Shown here: positions 28,190 to 37,581 of the stretch, in pieces
Layout of the letters: each line of letters opens with the position of its first letter
Numbering within the stretch: the first letter of the stretch is position 1
Assembly (NCBI RefSeq): GCF_013343005.1
Contig: NZ_CP054491.1
Location: forward strand, 1,594,501-1,658,500
Length of the DNA: 64,000 nucleotides
Direction: 5' to 3'
Source of the DNA: Candidatus Reidiella endopervernicosa
GTDB lineage: Bacteria; Pseudomonadota; Gammaproteobacteria; GCF-013343005
Program-made: the position numbers and the translations under genes
The notes under the pieces: generated by a model
The model's input: the letters and a program-made list of their open reading frames with translations, nothing else
The model's database searches: none
Told to the model about the DNA's origin: nothing

Positions 28190-30565
28190 ATGACAACTAA
28201 TCCTAATAAAGCTCTGGAAGAGATTCAGGTAAGTCGACTGCCATCGCCTCCCGTTGTGCTGCAGAAGCTGATTGAGGCGTTTGCGGGTGATGAGGCGAGT
28301 TTCGATGAGCTCGCGAGCCTGATCGAGCGGGATGCGGCGCTCTGCGCCAAGGTGGTGGCCGTTGCCAACTCACCTTTCTACTACCGTAGCGGTAACTTCA
28401 ATTCGCTCAAACGGGCACTGATCACGCTTGGCATGAAGACGGTCAAATCGATCTCGGTGACCGCCTCTGTCTACCAGTATTTCTATGGCATTAAGGCGAT
28501 TCCGCCACATCAGCTCAACCGCCTCTGGCAACATGCGCTTACCACGGCCGTGGTGGCTCGTTCGTTGGCCAAGGTGAGTGGTTATGCCGAGCCCGATGAG
28601 GCCTATATGGCTGGTCTGTTTCACGATCTCGGCAAGATGGTACTGGCACTTAGCCACAGTGCGGAGTATCGCGAGATAGCCGATCAGGCGCAGGGTGGTC
28701 GAGACCTGATTGTCCTTGAGCAGCAGCGACTGGATATCTCGCACGATCAGGTGGGCGCCCACGTGCTGGAGAGTTGGGGATTGCCAACCTTTATAGTCGA
28801 TGCGGTTCGTTACCATCACGAACCGGTCTCAACACTTCAGGATGCCCACCATCTGGTGAAGATCACATGGCTGGCCAACATCGCGGCACAACACAATTAT
28901 CAATCAGGTAGTGAAGAGACGGCCGGTGCGGCCAACCTGTTTGGTTTTACTGTTGATATGTTCGATGAGCTGCGCAGTAGTGCACTGATCGAGGTAAATA
29001 ACACCCTCACAGCACTGGGCATCGAACTCTCCCCAGAGGCTACGGATGATGGTGCTGCCGCCGTGCAGAGTCCGCTGGCCGAACAGGTGATGGGCGAGGC
29101 GCTACGTAACACGGTTAATGAGCAGTTCCGTGACGGTGCCGACGAGGGCGAGGTGGTTGATGCGATTCTTCGCAGTATTAATATCGTCTTCGACGCCGAT
29201 CGGGCGCTGCTATTCGATTTTGATCACAACACCCGTCGCCTGCGTGGCCGCTCTTCAAGAAATGGTGTACAGCGTATCGAAGAGCTTGAGTTGCCTGTCG
29301 AGGCAGGCCGTGGAGTCGCTATTTTGCGAAAGTTTGTTTTGGGCATCCAGCCCAAGCAAACAGCAAAACTTAACGCGACCGTTTATGCCTTCGGCGCCCC
29401 GACGTCCTGCGTACGTTGCGTAATCACCTCTTCGCGGCTCTACACAACTCCCTCAGTGACTCTACGCCGACATAAGCCGCTGCTGCATCTTCTTCGTCGT
29501 CGCTCGCGCTCTCAACTACGAATATGCAGACGGCGTCGACTATCGGGGACTAACCGCCCTCACTTCGCTCTCCATGGCGGTCAGCGTAGGAGCCAGCTGA
29601 TTCAGGCGCTACTGACCCGTTCAGTGATTGAGAGCGGTGCAGATACCGATGCCAATGTGCTTGATCGTCAGATCGTACGCATGCTGGGCCGACCGGCTGC
29701 GCTATTTGTGCCACTGATTGCTACCGATGAGACCATTGGTGTGTTGGTCATCGGCGTGACACCTGTTCAGGCCGAACGTCTAAACAGAAGCCAGTCGCTA
29801 CTGATCGACTTCGCCCGTGACTTCTCCGCCCATTGGCATGCCCTGCGACAACGTCGGCGCAGTAAAGAGACCTTCGAGGAGGAGCATGCCGCCCGCTATA
29901 ATCTCCATGCCCGCAAGGTGGTACACGAGGCGAACAATCCGCTGGCGATTATGCGCAACTACCTGGCGCTGCTCGGCACCAAACTCGATCCTGTGGCCGA
30001 TGCTCAGGAGGAGTTGAAAATCATCCGTGAGGAGATCGATCGAGTCGCTGGAATTATTGCCACTCTTCCCGATGTCAGTGGTGCTCAGGAGCAGGAGAGT
30101 GGTGCGGTTGAGGTGAACACGGTGGTGAAAAATCTGCTGCGCCTGATCGAGAACGGCATGCTGACCAACCGCTCGATTGAACTGGTGACAGAGCTTGATG
30201 AGGCGATACCGCCGCTGCTGACCAGTATCAATGCGCTCAAACAGATTCTGCTCAACCTGAGTAAAAATGCGATTGAGGCGATGGGTAGCACCGGTCGTCT
30301 GATGATTACCAGTCGTGACTATGTCTACTTCGACGATAAGGCCTTTGTTGAGTTGAAGGTGATCGACAGTGGCAGTGGCCTGCCTCCGCATGTGTTGGCC
30401 AATCTGTTCCAGCCGGTTGATAGCACCAAGGGTGGGGGGCATGCAGGGTTGGGGCTCTCTATTGTGAAAAACCTTGTTGATGAGCTGGGTGGCAAGATCA
30501 GCTGTCGCAGTGGACAGGGTGGTACCGAATTTCAGATTCTTCTACCAAGGGAGTTGGAGTGTTAG
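28190..30565 (+). CDS. HDOD-GAF-histidine kinase carrying an in-frame copy of the repeat
   Basis: A 791-residue frame. Residues 10-210 are an HDOD domain (LPSPPVVLQKL, FHDLGKM). A GAF domain spans about 310-560. The kinase part has the phospho-acceptor His in VVHEANNPLAIM and HATPase motifs LNLSKNAIEAM, DSGSGLPP and GGHAGLGLSIVKNL. Element F lies at about residues 374-465, in the GAF domain. The insert (274 bp plus CG) is 92 codons and contains no stop, so the protein is read through. Without it the junction is VEAGR-RSQLIQ and the protein 699 residues. There is no membrane segment, so sensing is cytoplasmic. The response regulator is probably the next gene, 48 bases downstream. Confidence 0.85.
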   Translation: MTTNPNKALEEIQVSRLPSPPVVLQKLIEAFAGDEASFDELASLIERDAALCAKVVAVANSPFYYRSGNFNSLKRALITLGMKTVKSISVTASVYQYFYGIKAIPPHQLNRLWQHALTTAVVARSLAKVSGYAEPDEAYMAGLFHDLGKMVLALSHSAEYREIADQAQGGRDLIVLEQQRLDISHDQVGAHVLESWGLPTFIVDAVRYHHEPVSTLQDAHHLVKITWLANIAAQHNYQSGSEETAGAANLFGFTVDMFDELRSSALIEVNNTLTALGIELSPEATDDGAAAVQSPLAEQVMGEALRNTVNEQFRDGADEGEVVDAILRSINIVFDADRALLFDFDHNTRRLRGRSSRNGVQRIEELELPVEAGRGVAILRKFVLGIQPKQTAKLNATVYAFGAPTSCVRCVITSSRLYTTPSVTLRRHKPLLHLLRRRSRSQLRICRRRRLSGTNRPHFALHGGQRRSQLIQALLTRSVIESGADTDANVLDRQIVRMLGRPAALFVPLIATDETIGVLVIGVTPVQAERLNRSQSLLIDFARDFSAHWHALRQRRRSKETFEEEHAARYNLHARKVVHEANNPLAIMRNYLALLGTKLDPVADAQEELKIIREEIDRVAGIIATLPDVSGAQEQESGAVEVNTVVKNLLRLIENGMLTNRSIELVTELDEAIPPLLTSINALKQILLNLSKNAIEAMGSTGRLMITSRDYVYFDDKAFVELKVIDSGSGLPPHVLANLFQPVDSTKGGGHAGLGLSIVKNLVDELGGKISCRSGQGGTEFQILLPRELEC
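29311..29584 (-). mobile_element. Repeat element F (274 bp), inside the HDOD-kinase gene
   Basis: The only copy in the opposite orientation. CG at 29309-29310 and 29585-29586. GAGAG 5' hairpin and GTTTG 3' hairpin. The end next to the left flank reads TGGAGTCGC instead of GGGAGTCGC. The usual in-frame TAG is TAT here, and the total insert is a multiple of three. Confidence 0.93.
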
Positions 30566-30613
30566 ATCGGGCGGAGTCCCAAACCTATTAGCGTAGTAAG
30601 CCGGGAGTGCAAG

Positions 30614-32767
30614 ATGGTTGCCTCAAATACAATTAAGAGCGATAGCGCCAGAATTCTGGTCGTCGATGACAATGAACGGATGCGCAAGAGCCTCGCCGCA
30701 CTACTGGAGGCACATGGCTATGAAGTAGAACTTGCCGACGGCGGTGTGCAGGCACAGGAGTGGCTGGAGCGACAGCACTTCGATGTTGCGATGCTCGATC
30801 TGATGATGCCCGATCTGGACGGTTTTGGCGTGATGCGCCGACTGCGAGAGCGCGATATCGACACCTCGGTGATCGTCGTTAGTGGTGACAGCTCGGTCGA
30901 TGTGGCGATTGAGGTGCTGCGTGCCGGCGCCTACGACTTTGTGCGTAAACCCTATGCACCTGAGGTGCTGCTGCATGCGGTTGAGAATGCGCTTGAGCAG
31001 CGTCGTCTTGGGCAGGAGCGGGAGCAGATGCAGCGTCGTATGGAGCGCTCCGAACAGCTGCATCGTTATATGGTTAACAAGTCACCCGATATCATCTATC
31101 TGCTCGATTCCGAAGGGCGTTTTAAATTCATTAATGATCGTGTTGAGAGCCTGCTTGGTTTCTCTCCGCGTGAGTTGATCGGTAAGCACCATACGGCACT
31201 GCTCCCTGAGGGCGAGGTGCCGGCTAAGGACCGTTTCGATGAACGTCGTGGCGATAGCCGTCGCAGTAAAAGCGTGGAGATGACGCTGCGCTGTAAGCAG
31301 GGGGGCGCAAATCCGGTGGTGGTTGAGAACTCGGCGATTCAGGTTGAGCTCAACGCCTGGGGCATGTACTCCTCCCCTGAGGATGGCGATCGTCGCTTTG
31401 TCGGTACCTACGGCATCGCGCGCGATATCTCTGGACGTAAACAGGCCGAGGAGACGATCCGTTTCCAGGCCTATCACGATCTGCTCACTCAGCTGCCCAA
31501 TCGGACCCAATTTAAAGAGTATCTTGAAGCGGCACTACGCCGGATTCAGGATCAGGATGATCGCCTGGCGGTGATCTATGTCGATGTCGATCGTTTAAAG
31601 ATTGTCAATGATCAGCTCGGCCACCTCTACGGTGATGAGATGCTCTGTACCCTGGCGACACGCCTCAAGGCGTGCCTGCGTGAGAGTGATACGCTGGCAC
31701 GTATTGGTGGTGATGAGTTTGGCGTGCTGCTACCCAAGGTCTCCGGTGTTGAGGATGCCAAACGGGTGGCAGAGAAAATCATCGAGATCCTCAAAGAGCC
31801 TGTGCGTCTGGGTGAACATGAACTGTTTGCCAGTGTCAGCATGGGTATTGCGATCTGTCCCGAGCATGGTCTTACCGTGGATGCGCTGTTGACCCATGCC
31901 GATATCGCCATGTATCACGGTCGTGATCTGGCGCGTGGTAGCTACGGTATCTACAGCACCGATATGGACGGTGAGTTCTCCCGTCACCTTGCGATCGAGC
32001 GCGGTATCCGCACCGGTCTCGATAGCGGCCAGTTCTCGCTCTGCTTCCAACCTCAGGTCAGCAGTGAGCATGGCAACCGTCTGATCGGTGTCGAGGCGCT
32101 GGTGCGCTGGAACCATCCTGAATTCGGTAATGTGCCGCCCTCTGAATTTGTACCGGTCGCCGAGGAGTCGGGGCTGATTATCATGCTCGGTGACTGGGTG
32201 TTGGAACAGGCGTGTCTTGCCATGGTCGAGTGGCGTGAACTCGGTTTTAATCAGGTTCGAATGGCGATCAACTTCTCCTCAATCCAGGTTGCTCAGAGTG
32301 ACTTTGCGGAGAAGATCCTCATTGCCCTCAATCGTCACAATCTACCGGGTGAGATGTTTGAGGTGGAGATCACCGAGAATGTATTGATGAGCGACATGGA
32401 TAGCGTCTCAGAGAAGCTCGGCGTGCTGGTGAAAGAGGGGGTGACGGTCGCCATTGATGACTTTGGTACCGGTTACTCTTCGCTTAGCTATCTGCACAGC
32501 CTGCCGATTCAGCGTATCAAGATCGACCGCGCCTTTGTCAGGGTGATCGGTGAGACCGAAACTGAGAGTTCTATTATCAATGCGATCGTCTCAATGGCGA
32601 GTGGTCTTGGCATGGAGGTGATTGCCGAGGGAGTAGAGACCGATATTCAGCGCAGTTATCTGGCGCAGGTTGGTTGTGAGGAGCTGCAGGGTTTCCTCTT
32701 CTCCAAGCCGGTACCGTCTGCTGAGGTCACCGAGATTCTGTTAAATAGTGTAAAGAAGCGGGCCTGA
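30614..32767 (+). CDS. Response regulator with PAS, GGDEF and EAL domains
   Basis: A 717-residue protein. The receiver (1-125) has the Asp in VAMLDLMMPDLDG and the Lys in VRKPYAP. A PAS domain lies at about 145-275 (NKSPDIIYLLDSEGRFKFINDR). GGDEF is intact (ARIGGDEFGVLL) and so is EAL (GVEALVRWNH, ITENVLM, DDFGTGYSSL). It may make and degrade c-di-GMP, with the net activity set by phosphorylation. It likely receives phosphate from the HDOD-kinase encoded 48 bases upstream. ATG 30614. Confidence 0.92.
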   Translation: MVASNTIKSDSARILVVDDNERMRKSLAALLEAHGYEVELADGGVQAQEWLERQHFDVAMLDLMMPDLDGFGVMRRLRERDIDTSVIVVSGDSSVDVAIEVLRAGAYDFVRKPYAPEVLLHAVENALEQRRLGQEREQMQRRMERSEQLHRYMVNKSPDIIYLLDSEGRFKFINDRVESLLGFSPRELIGKHHTALLPEGEVPAKDRFDERRGDSRRSKSVEMTLRCKQGGANPVVVENSAIQVELNAWGMYSSPEDGDRRFVGTYGIARDISGRKQAEETIRFQAYHDLLTQLPNRTQFKEYLEAALRRIQDQDDRLAVIYVDVDRLKIVNDQLGHLYGDEMLCTLATRLKACLRESDTLARIGGDEFGVLLPKVSGVEDAKRVAEKIIEILKEPVRLGEHELFASVSMGIAICPEHGLTVDALLTHADIAMYHGRDLARGSYGIYSTDMDGEFSRHLAIERGIRTGLDSGQFSLCFQPQVSSEHGNRLIGVEALVRWNHPEFGNVPPSEFVPVAEESGLIIMLGDWVLEQACLAMVEWRELGFNQVRMAINFSSIQVAQSDFAEKILIALNRHNLPGEMFEVEITENVLMSDMDSVSEKLGVLVKEGVTVAIDDFGTGYSSLSYLHSLPIQRIKIDRAFVRVIGETETESSIINAIVSMASGLGMEVIAEGVETDIQRSYLAQVGCEELQGFLFSKPVPSAEVTEILLNSVKKRA

Positions 32768-32937
32768 GCAGCGGCGGTCTCTGGCGTGCCGGGGACTGCT
32801 CCGGTAGCCTGAAAGACACTCCCCAGAAGGCTTGTCCCGGTGCTGAATCGACTGTTAGTCTGGGTGACAACTAATCGCTTGCGTCTATTATGGAAAGTAG
32901 TCGTAACCGATCTTCGATTTCGCTAACAGGTTTCCAT

Positions 32938-33459
32938 ATGACGATACGTCCACTTGCTCTCTCCCTGTTTCTCCTCTCTCTATTCGTGCTGTCCGTTCAG
33001 GCGGCCAAGATTCTGGAACTTGATGGGGCCTACGGCATTCACTTTGGGCCGCTGGCCGGCTCCGGAGTGGTTGTGCTTGAGGAGGTTGCGATGGGGGTCG
33101 ATCATATGCCGGGTACCCGTCTGATTGAGGTCGTCCCGCCGCAGCCGATCTACTATTTCGAACACTACTTTCTCAATATCGACCACAAGGATGACTCGAT
33201 TGCCCGTATCACCGCCAAGGGTGACTACGAGAGTATGGCGGCCTGCATGATCGTAATGGGACAGCTCACCACTGAGATGTCGCGAAAGCACGGTGAATTC
33301 ACCGAGAATCAGGTCGAGAACAACACCAATCGCACCATCAGGCGCGTGCTGCGTCGCTCGCTCAACTTTGGCAATGTTCAGGTTGAGATGTCGTGTAACG
33401 ATACCCGCGAACCACAACGCTTCCTGCTCAACCTCTCCTACCAGAGACACACCCGCTAA
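32938..33459 (+). CDS. Secreted hypothetical protein
   Basis: A 173-residue protein of unknown function. ATG 32938 is chosen because it starts a clear signal peptide (basic TIRP, hydrophobic LALSLFLLSLFVLSV, cleavage after VQA). A longer frame from 32890 would bury it. The mature part is mixed alpha/beta with one Cys near residue 100 (MAACMIVMGQ) and one near 155 (VEMSCNDTREP) that could pair in the periplasm. It is followed by a small CGGC/GCCG hairpin with TTTT (about 33463-33478). Confidence 0.65.
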   Translation: MTIRPLALSLFLLSLFVLSVQAAKILELDGAYGIHFGPLAGSGVVVLEEVAMGVDHMPGTRLIEVVPPQPIYYFEHYFLNIDHKDDSIARITAKGDYESMAACMIVMGQLTTEMSRKHGEFTENQVENNTNRTIRRVLRRSLNFGNVQVEMSCNDTREPQRFLLNLSYQRHTR

Positions 33460-33638
33460 TCGGCGCAAAAGCCGTTTTCCACATACCGATATCACCCCCC
33501 TGTGGGGTGTAAAGCGCGTCGCTACAAGTCTTTTTGGCTTGACTGATTCTAAATTCCACCGAAGTCTCTGCCTGTGGTACATTCCGCATCGAAATATGAC
33601 GGTTGAAATACATTTTTGTGACAGCAATGGGGCGGGTT

Positions 33639-35222
33639 ATGGAACTGAAGAACATCAACAAGATAGAAGCGGCAACCACTGAAAGTCGGGGTGAGTTCTT
33701 CAGACTAGGTACGGCATTGCTGTTTATTGTTGGTGTAATGCTCTATACCGGCGTGCGAGGTGAGGCACCGGTCAACTACATGCTGGTGATCGCCGCAATG
33801 ATCGGCGGTTACATGGCGATGAATATCGGTGCCAACGATGTCGCCAATAATGTCGGCCCTGCGGTTGGTTCCAAGGCGCTGACCCTGACAGGTGCCATTG
33901 TCATCGCAGCCATTTTCGAGGCCTCTGGTGCGCTGATCGCAGGTGGCGAGGTGGTCGGTACCATCCGTAAGGGGATTATCGACCCGGCGCTGATCAGTGA
34001 TCCCAATACCTTTGTCTGGTTGATGATGGCCGCGCTGCTGGCCGGTGCGCTGTGGCTCAATGTGGCGACCGTTATGGGTGCACCTGTCTCCACCACCCAT
34101 TCAATCGTTGGTGGTGTTCTGGGAGCCGGTATTGCGGCTGGCGGCTGGGGAATCGCTGATTGGGGTAAGGTCGGCGCGATTGCTGCGAGCTGGATAATCT
34201 CACCGCTGATGGGAGGCCTGATTGCTGCTGCCTTCCTGCTTCTGGTCAAACGAACAATTACCTATAAAAAGGAGATGCTCGTCGCGGCCAAGCGAATGGT
34301 GCCGCTGCTGGTTGGCGTTATGGTCTGGGCCTTCTCCACCTACCTGATCCTCAAGGGTTTGAAGAAGATCTGGAAGGTCGATTTTGTCACGGCATTCTCC
34401 ATCGGTCTGGCGATCGCCGTCCTGGCCATCGTTGTTGTTCGTCCACTGGTTGCTCGTGCTGCAGAGCTCTACCCGAATGAGAAGAGTAGTGTTAACCGAC
34501 TCTTCACCCTGCCACTGATCTTCGCGGCAGCGCTGCTTAGCTTCGCCCATGGCGCCAACGATGTCGCCAATGCGGTCGGTCCGCTGGCTGCGATCTACGA
34601 TGTTATTTCACACGGCGGTGCCGAGGTGTCAACGAAGGCGGCAATTCCGCTGTGGGTGATGATGGTTGGTGCGATCGGCATCGCCGTTGGTCTCGCCCTC
34701 TATGGTCCCAAGCTGATTCGTACCGTTGGTACTGAAATTACCGAAATGGATCAGATGCGCGCCTACTGCATCGCAATGGCGGCCGCGATCACCGTGATTA
34801 TCGCCACGCAGATGGGGCTGCCGGTCTCATCAACGCACATTGCTGTCGGTGGCGTATTTGGTGTCGGCTTCCTGCGGGAGTACATAAAGGCCTCCTATGC
34901 GCGCATGGTTGAGGATATCAAGGCGCACCATCCCGATGGTGATCAGGCGGCTATCGAGGCGTTCCTGATCGACTTTAAGGATGCCTCGGTCGATGAGAAG
35001 GGACGTATGCTGGCGGAACTGAAACAGCGGGCCAAGGAGCAGACCGATCCCGCACATCTGACCAAACGTGAGCGCAAGGATCTGCGCAAGGTCTATCGTC
35101 AGGAGCTGGTGAAGCGTTCTCATTTGCTGAAAATTGCTGCGGCCTGGATTATTACCGTGCCGGTCTCAGCCGCAATCGCCGCAATGATATTCTTCATGAT
35201 ACGCGGCATAATGCTTCCGTAA
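33639..35222 (+). CDS. PiT-family inorganic phosphate transporter
   Basis: A 527-residue membrane protein with about 11 hydrophobic helices. The PiT signature occurs in both halves (GANDVANNVGPAVGSKAL and GANDVANAVGPLAA), and TTHSIVGG and STHIAVGG recur as repeated motifs. A cytoplasmic, charged stretch lies at about 440-500. It imports metal-phosphate or phosphate with H+ or Na+. ATG 33639 (MELKNINKIE) is preferred to the upstream frame at 33603. A second phosphate transporter follows 91 bases downstream. Confidence 0.93.
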   Translation: MELKNINKIEAATTESRGEFFRLGTALLFIVGVMLYTGVRGEAPVNYMLVIAAMIGGYMAMNIGANDVANNVGPAVGSKALTLTGAIVIAAIFEASGALIAGGEVVGTIRKGIIDPALISDPNTFVWLMMAALLAGALWLNVATVMGAPVSTTHSIVGGVLGAGIAAGGWGIADWGKVGAIAASWIISPLMGGLIAAAFLLLVKRTITYKKEMLVAAKRMVPLLVGVMVWAFSTYLILKGLKKIWKVDFVTAFSIGLAIAVLAIVVVRPLVARAAELYPNEKSSVNRLFTLPLIFAAALLSFAHGANDVANAVGPLAAIYDVISHGGAEVSTKAAIPLWVMMVGAIGIAVGLALYGPKLIRTVGTEITEMDQMRAYCIAMAAAITVIIATQMGLPVSSTHIAVGGVFGVGFLREYIKASYARMVEDIKAHHPDGDQAAIEAFLIDFKDASVDEKGRMLAELKQRAKEQTDPAHLTKRERKDLRKVYRQELVKRSHLLKIAAAWIITVPVSAAIAAMIFFMIRGIMLP

Positions 35223-35313
35223 GGTTCATCCGCGAGGCGGGGGTGATAATCATCCCGGTCTGCATCTGCACTGTGGATGAACGCCTCCGATAAAAGGTGG
35301 GAAAGGTTATCCG

Positions 35314-37122
35314 GTGCTAAGAAAGATATTTCTACCCACAATCTTTGTCGTTCTCGGCTACGGTTTCTGGATTAGCCCTGACTTCAAAGAGATTGCTGCC
35401 GGTGTGGCAATCTTCCTCTTCGGCATGCTCTCGCTGGAGGAGGGCTTTCGCGCCTTCACCGGCGGTATCCTCGAACGTATTCTTAAATTCTCAACCGATC
35501 GACTGTGGAAGAGCGTCAGCTTTGGTGTGCTGAGCACCACCCTGATGCAGTCGAGCTCACTGGTCTCGGTCATCACCATTTCCTTCTTAAGCGCCGGTCT
35601 GCTTGGACTCTCTGAGGGTATCGGAATCATCTTTGGCGCCAATCTCGGCACTACCACGGGTGCCTGGCTAGTGGCGGGTCTGGGACTCAAGGTAAAGATA
35701 TCCTCCTACGCGATGCCGATGTTGGTCTTCGGTGTGATCATGCTGTTCCAGAAACCTAAGGTAGTGAAGGGGCTCGGTTACGTGCTGGCTGGCCTCGGCT
35801 TCCTGTTCCTCGGTATTCACCATATGAAGGAGGGTTTTGAGGCATTCCGTGAGACGATCGATCTGGCCGAATATGCCGTCGGCGGTTATCCCGGACTATT
35901 CCTGTTCGCCCTGATTGGCATCGCGGCTACGGTGATCATGCAGTCGAGTCACGCCACCCTGGTGCTGATTATTACTGCCCTGGCGGCGGGGCAGATTACC
36001 TATGAGAACGCCCTGGCGCTTGCTATTGGTGCCAACGTCGGCACCACCATTACCGCCATCATCGGGTCACTCAGTGCCAACGAACAGGGCAAGCGACTGG
36101 CCGGTGCCCATCTGGTCTTCAATGTGGTGACCGGATTGATAGCGATCATCTTCATTGCCGAGTTTGTTCGTGCCGTTGATACTATCTCACTCTGGGTCGG
36201 TATCCGGGATGCCGACTACACGCTTAAGCTCGCCGTTTTCCACACCCTCTTTAACCTGGTCGGTGTGTTGGTGATGCTACCCTTCATCGGCAAGCTGGTG
36301 CAGTTCTTCGAGTGGTTTATCAAGACCCGTGAGCCCTCGATACTGGGCGTAAAATATCTCAATGATGCCTCGGTCGATTTCCCCGAAACGGCACTCGAGG
36401 CGGTACGCAACGAAACGCTGCACATCTACGATAACGCCGTGAAACTGATCGCCAACGGTATCAGTATGCCGCGAGAGTTGATCTTCTCAGATAGAGCCCT
36501 GGACAAGGCGGTGGCGCGGCAGGCGCGGATTATTGAGGTCGATATTGATGATCTCTACGAGCGCAGCATCAAGGGGATCTATAGCGAGATCGTCTCCTTT
36601 ACCAGTCAGGCAACCTTTAGCTGGGAGATGGAGCAGACTGGAAAGATCCACTGGCTGCGCAACGCCAATCGAAATATCGTCGATTCGATTAAGGATATAA
36701 AACATCTGCGTAAAAACCTGCTGCGCTTTATCGTTACCGATAATGCAACGATTCGTGGTGAATATAATCGCCTACGTGTATTAGTCGCCTCGGTACTGCG
36801 CGAACTTGATCTGGCACGTCGTGCCGAGGGTGATGAGATGCCGCTGCTCTCTATCGATGCGCTCAAACTGATGGTCGAGGAGAGTGACGATCAGCTCAAC
36901 GAACGACTGGTGGGTCTACTGCGTGATGAGCGGATAACGCCTGCGATGGCAACCTCACTAATGAATGACAGTGGTTATGCACTGGATGCCTGTCGCAATC
37001 TGTTGGAGATGGGTGAGACACTGTTTGTTCATCGTGATGAGGATGTGGCAGAGGCCGAACGCGATGTGGCGCTCAGTGATGAAGAAATCGACGATATTCT
37101 TGATGAAGGTGATAGCCGCTGA
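35314..37122 (+). CDS. Na/Pi-cotransporter II-family protein with PhoU-like tail
   Basis: A 602-residue protein. The membrane half has the PNaS signature twice (TLMQSSSLVSVIT and VIMQSSHATLVL) with glycine-rich GANLGTTTGAW and GANVGTTITAI. The C-terminal 230 residues are helical and PhoU-like (EAVRNETLHIYDNAVKLI). It probably moves phosphate with sodium. The start is GTG 35314 with GGGAAAGG upstream. The next small gene begins 18 bases after its stop. Confidence 0.88.
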   Translation: MLRKIFLPTIFVVLGYGFWISPDFKEIAAGVAIFLFGMLSLEEGFRAFTGGILERILKFSTDRLWKSVSFGVLSTTLMQSSSLVSVITISFLSAGLLGLSEGIGIIFGANLGTTTGAWLVAGLGLKVKISSYAMPMLVFGVIMLFQKPKVVKGLGYVLAGLGFLFLGIHHMKEGFEAFRETIDLAEYAVGGYPGLFLFALIGIAATVIMQSSHATLVLIITALAAGQITYENALALAIGANVGTTITAIIGSLSANEQGKRLAGAHLVFNVVTGLIAIIFIAEFVRAVDTISLWVGIRDADYTLKLAVFHTLFNLVGVLVMLPFIGKLVQFFEWFIKTREPSILGVKYLNDASVDFPETALEAVRNETLHIYDNAVKLIANGISMPRELIFSDRALDKAVARQARIIEVDIDDLYERSIKGIYSEIVSFTSQATFSWEMEQTGKIHWLRNANRNIVDSIKDIKHLRKNLLRFIVTDNATIRGEYNRLRVLVASVLRELDLARRAEGDEMPLLSIDALKLMVEESDDQLNERLVGLLRDERITPAMATSLMNDSGYALDACRNLLEMGETLFVHRDEDVAEAERDVALSDEEIDDILDEGDSR

Positions 37123-37140
37123 AGCGGTGGGAGAGTTGAC

Positions 37141-37374
37141 GTGCAAGACGAGATCATCAAAAAGCTCAAGGCTTACTTCAGCAAGGGATTCAGAAAGAAA
37201 CTGAAGAAAGAGGCGTCGTTGCAGGGGGTGATTGCACGACTGGCAGCTAAGGAGCAGAAGCTAAACGGTAAGCTCGCTGTTGCGACCGAGGAAGATGAGG
37301 TTAAACTGCTGCAAAAACAGATTAAGGTGCTGCACGCCCAGCGTAAAAAGGCCGAGAGGCTGATCGAAGATTAA
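37141..37374 (+). CDS. Small basic coiled-coil protein
   Basis: A 77-residue protein with a GTG start, 18 bases after the phosphate transporter gene. It is very rich in Lys and Glu with regular Leu spacing (VKLLQKQIKVLHAQRKKAERL), which predicts a helical hairpin or coiled coil. No family recognised. It may be co-transcribed with the transporter. The 207-base gap that follows holds no gene that I can see. Confidence 0.55.
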   Translation: MQDEIIKKLKAYFSKGFRKKLKKEASLQGVIARLAAKEQKLNGKLAVATEEDEVKLLQKQIKVLHAQRKKAERLIED

Positions 37375-37581
37375 CCTTTTATATTTCCCTCATTCTCCCC
37401 GTTCTATTTTTCCACGCCGAAGTTCCATTCGGTAATAAACCCTTACGCAAGTGGGTAATGGTGCACTACGAAGTGTGCTACATAATATATTGGAAGTGCT
37501 AAGAAATTTACTCGAGGGCTGGAAGCGGGTAGATATCTTCGGTATGAATCGTGTGACCCAAATGGTGCGGTAAGAATAATA

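Noticed and set aside
29311-29584. Element F as an intein
   Set aside because: The 92-codon insert lacks the Cys/Ser start, the HN-C/S end and the splicing blocks, and other copies contain stops.
33460-33638. Riboswitch ahead of the phosphate transporter
   Set aside because: Only two small hairpins (CGGC/GCCG and CACCCC/GGGGTG) are present, with no recognisable aptamer.
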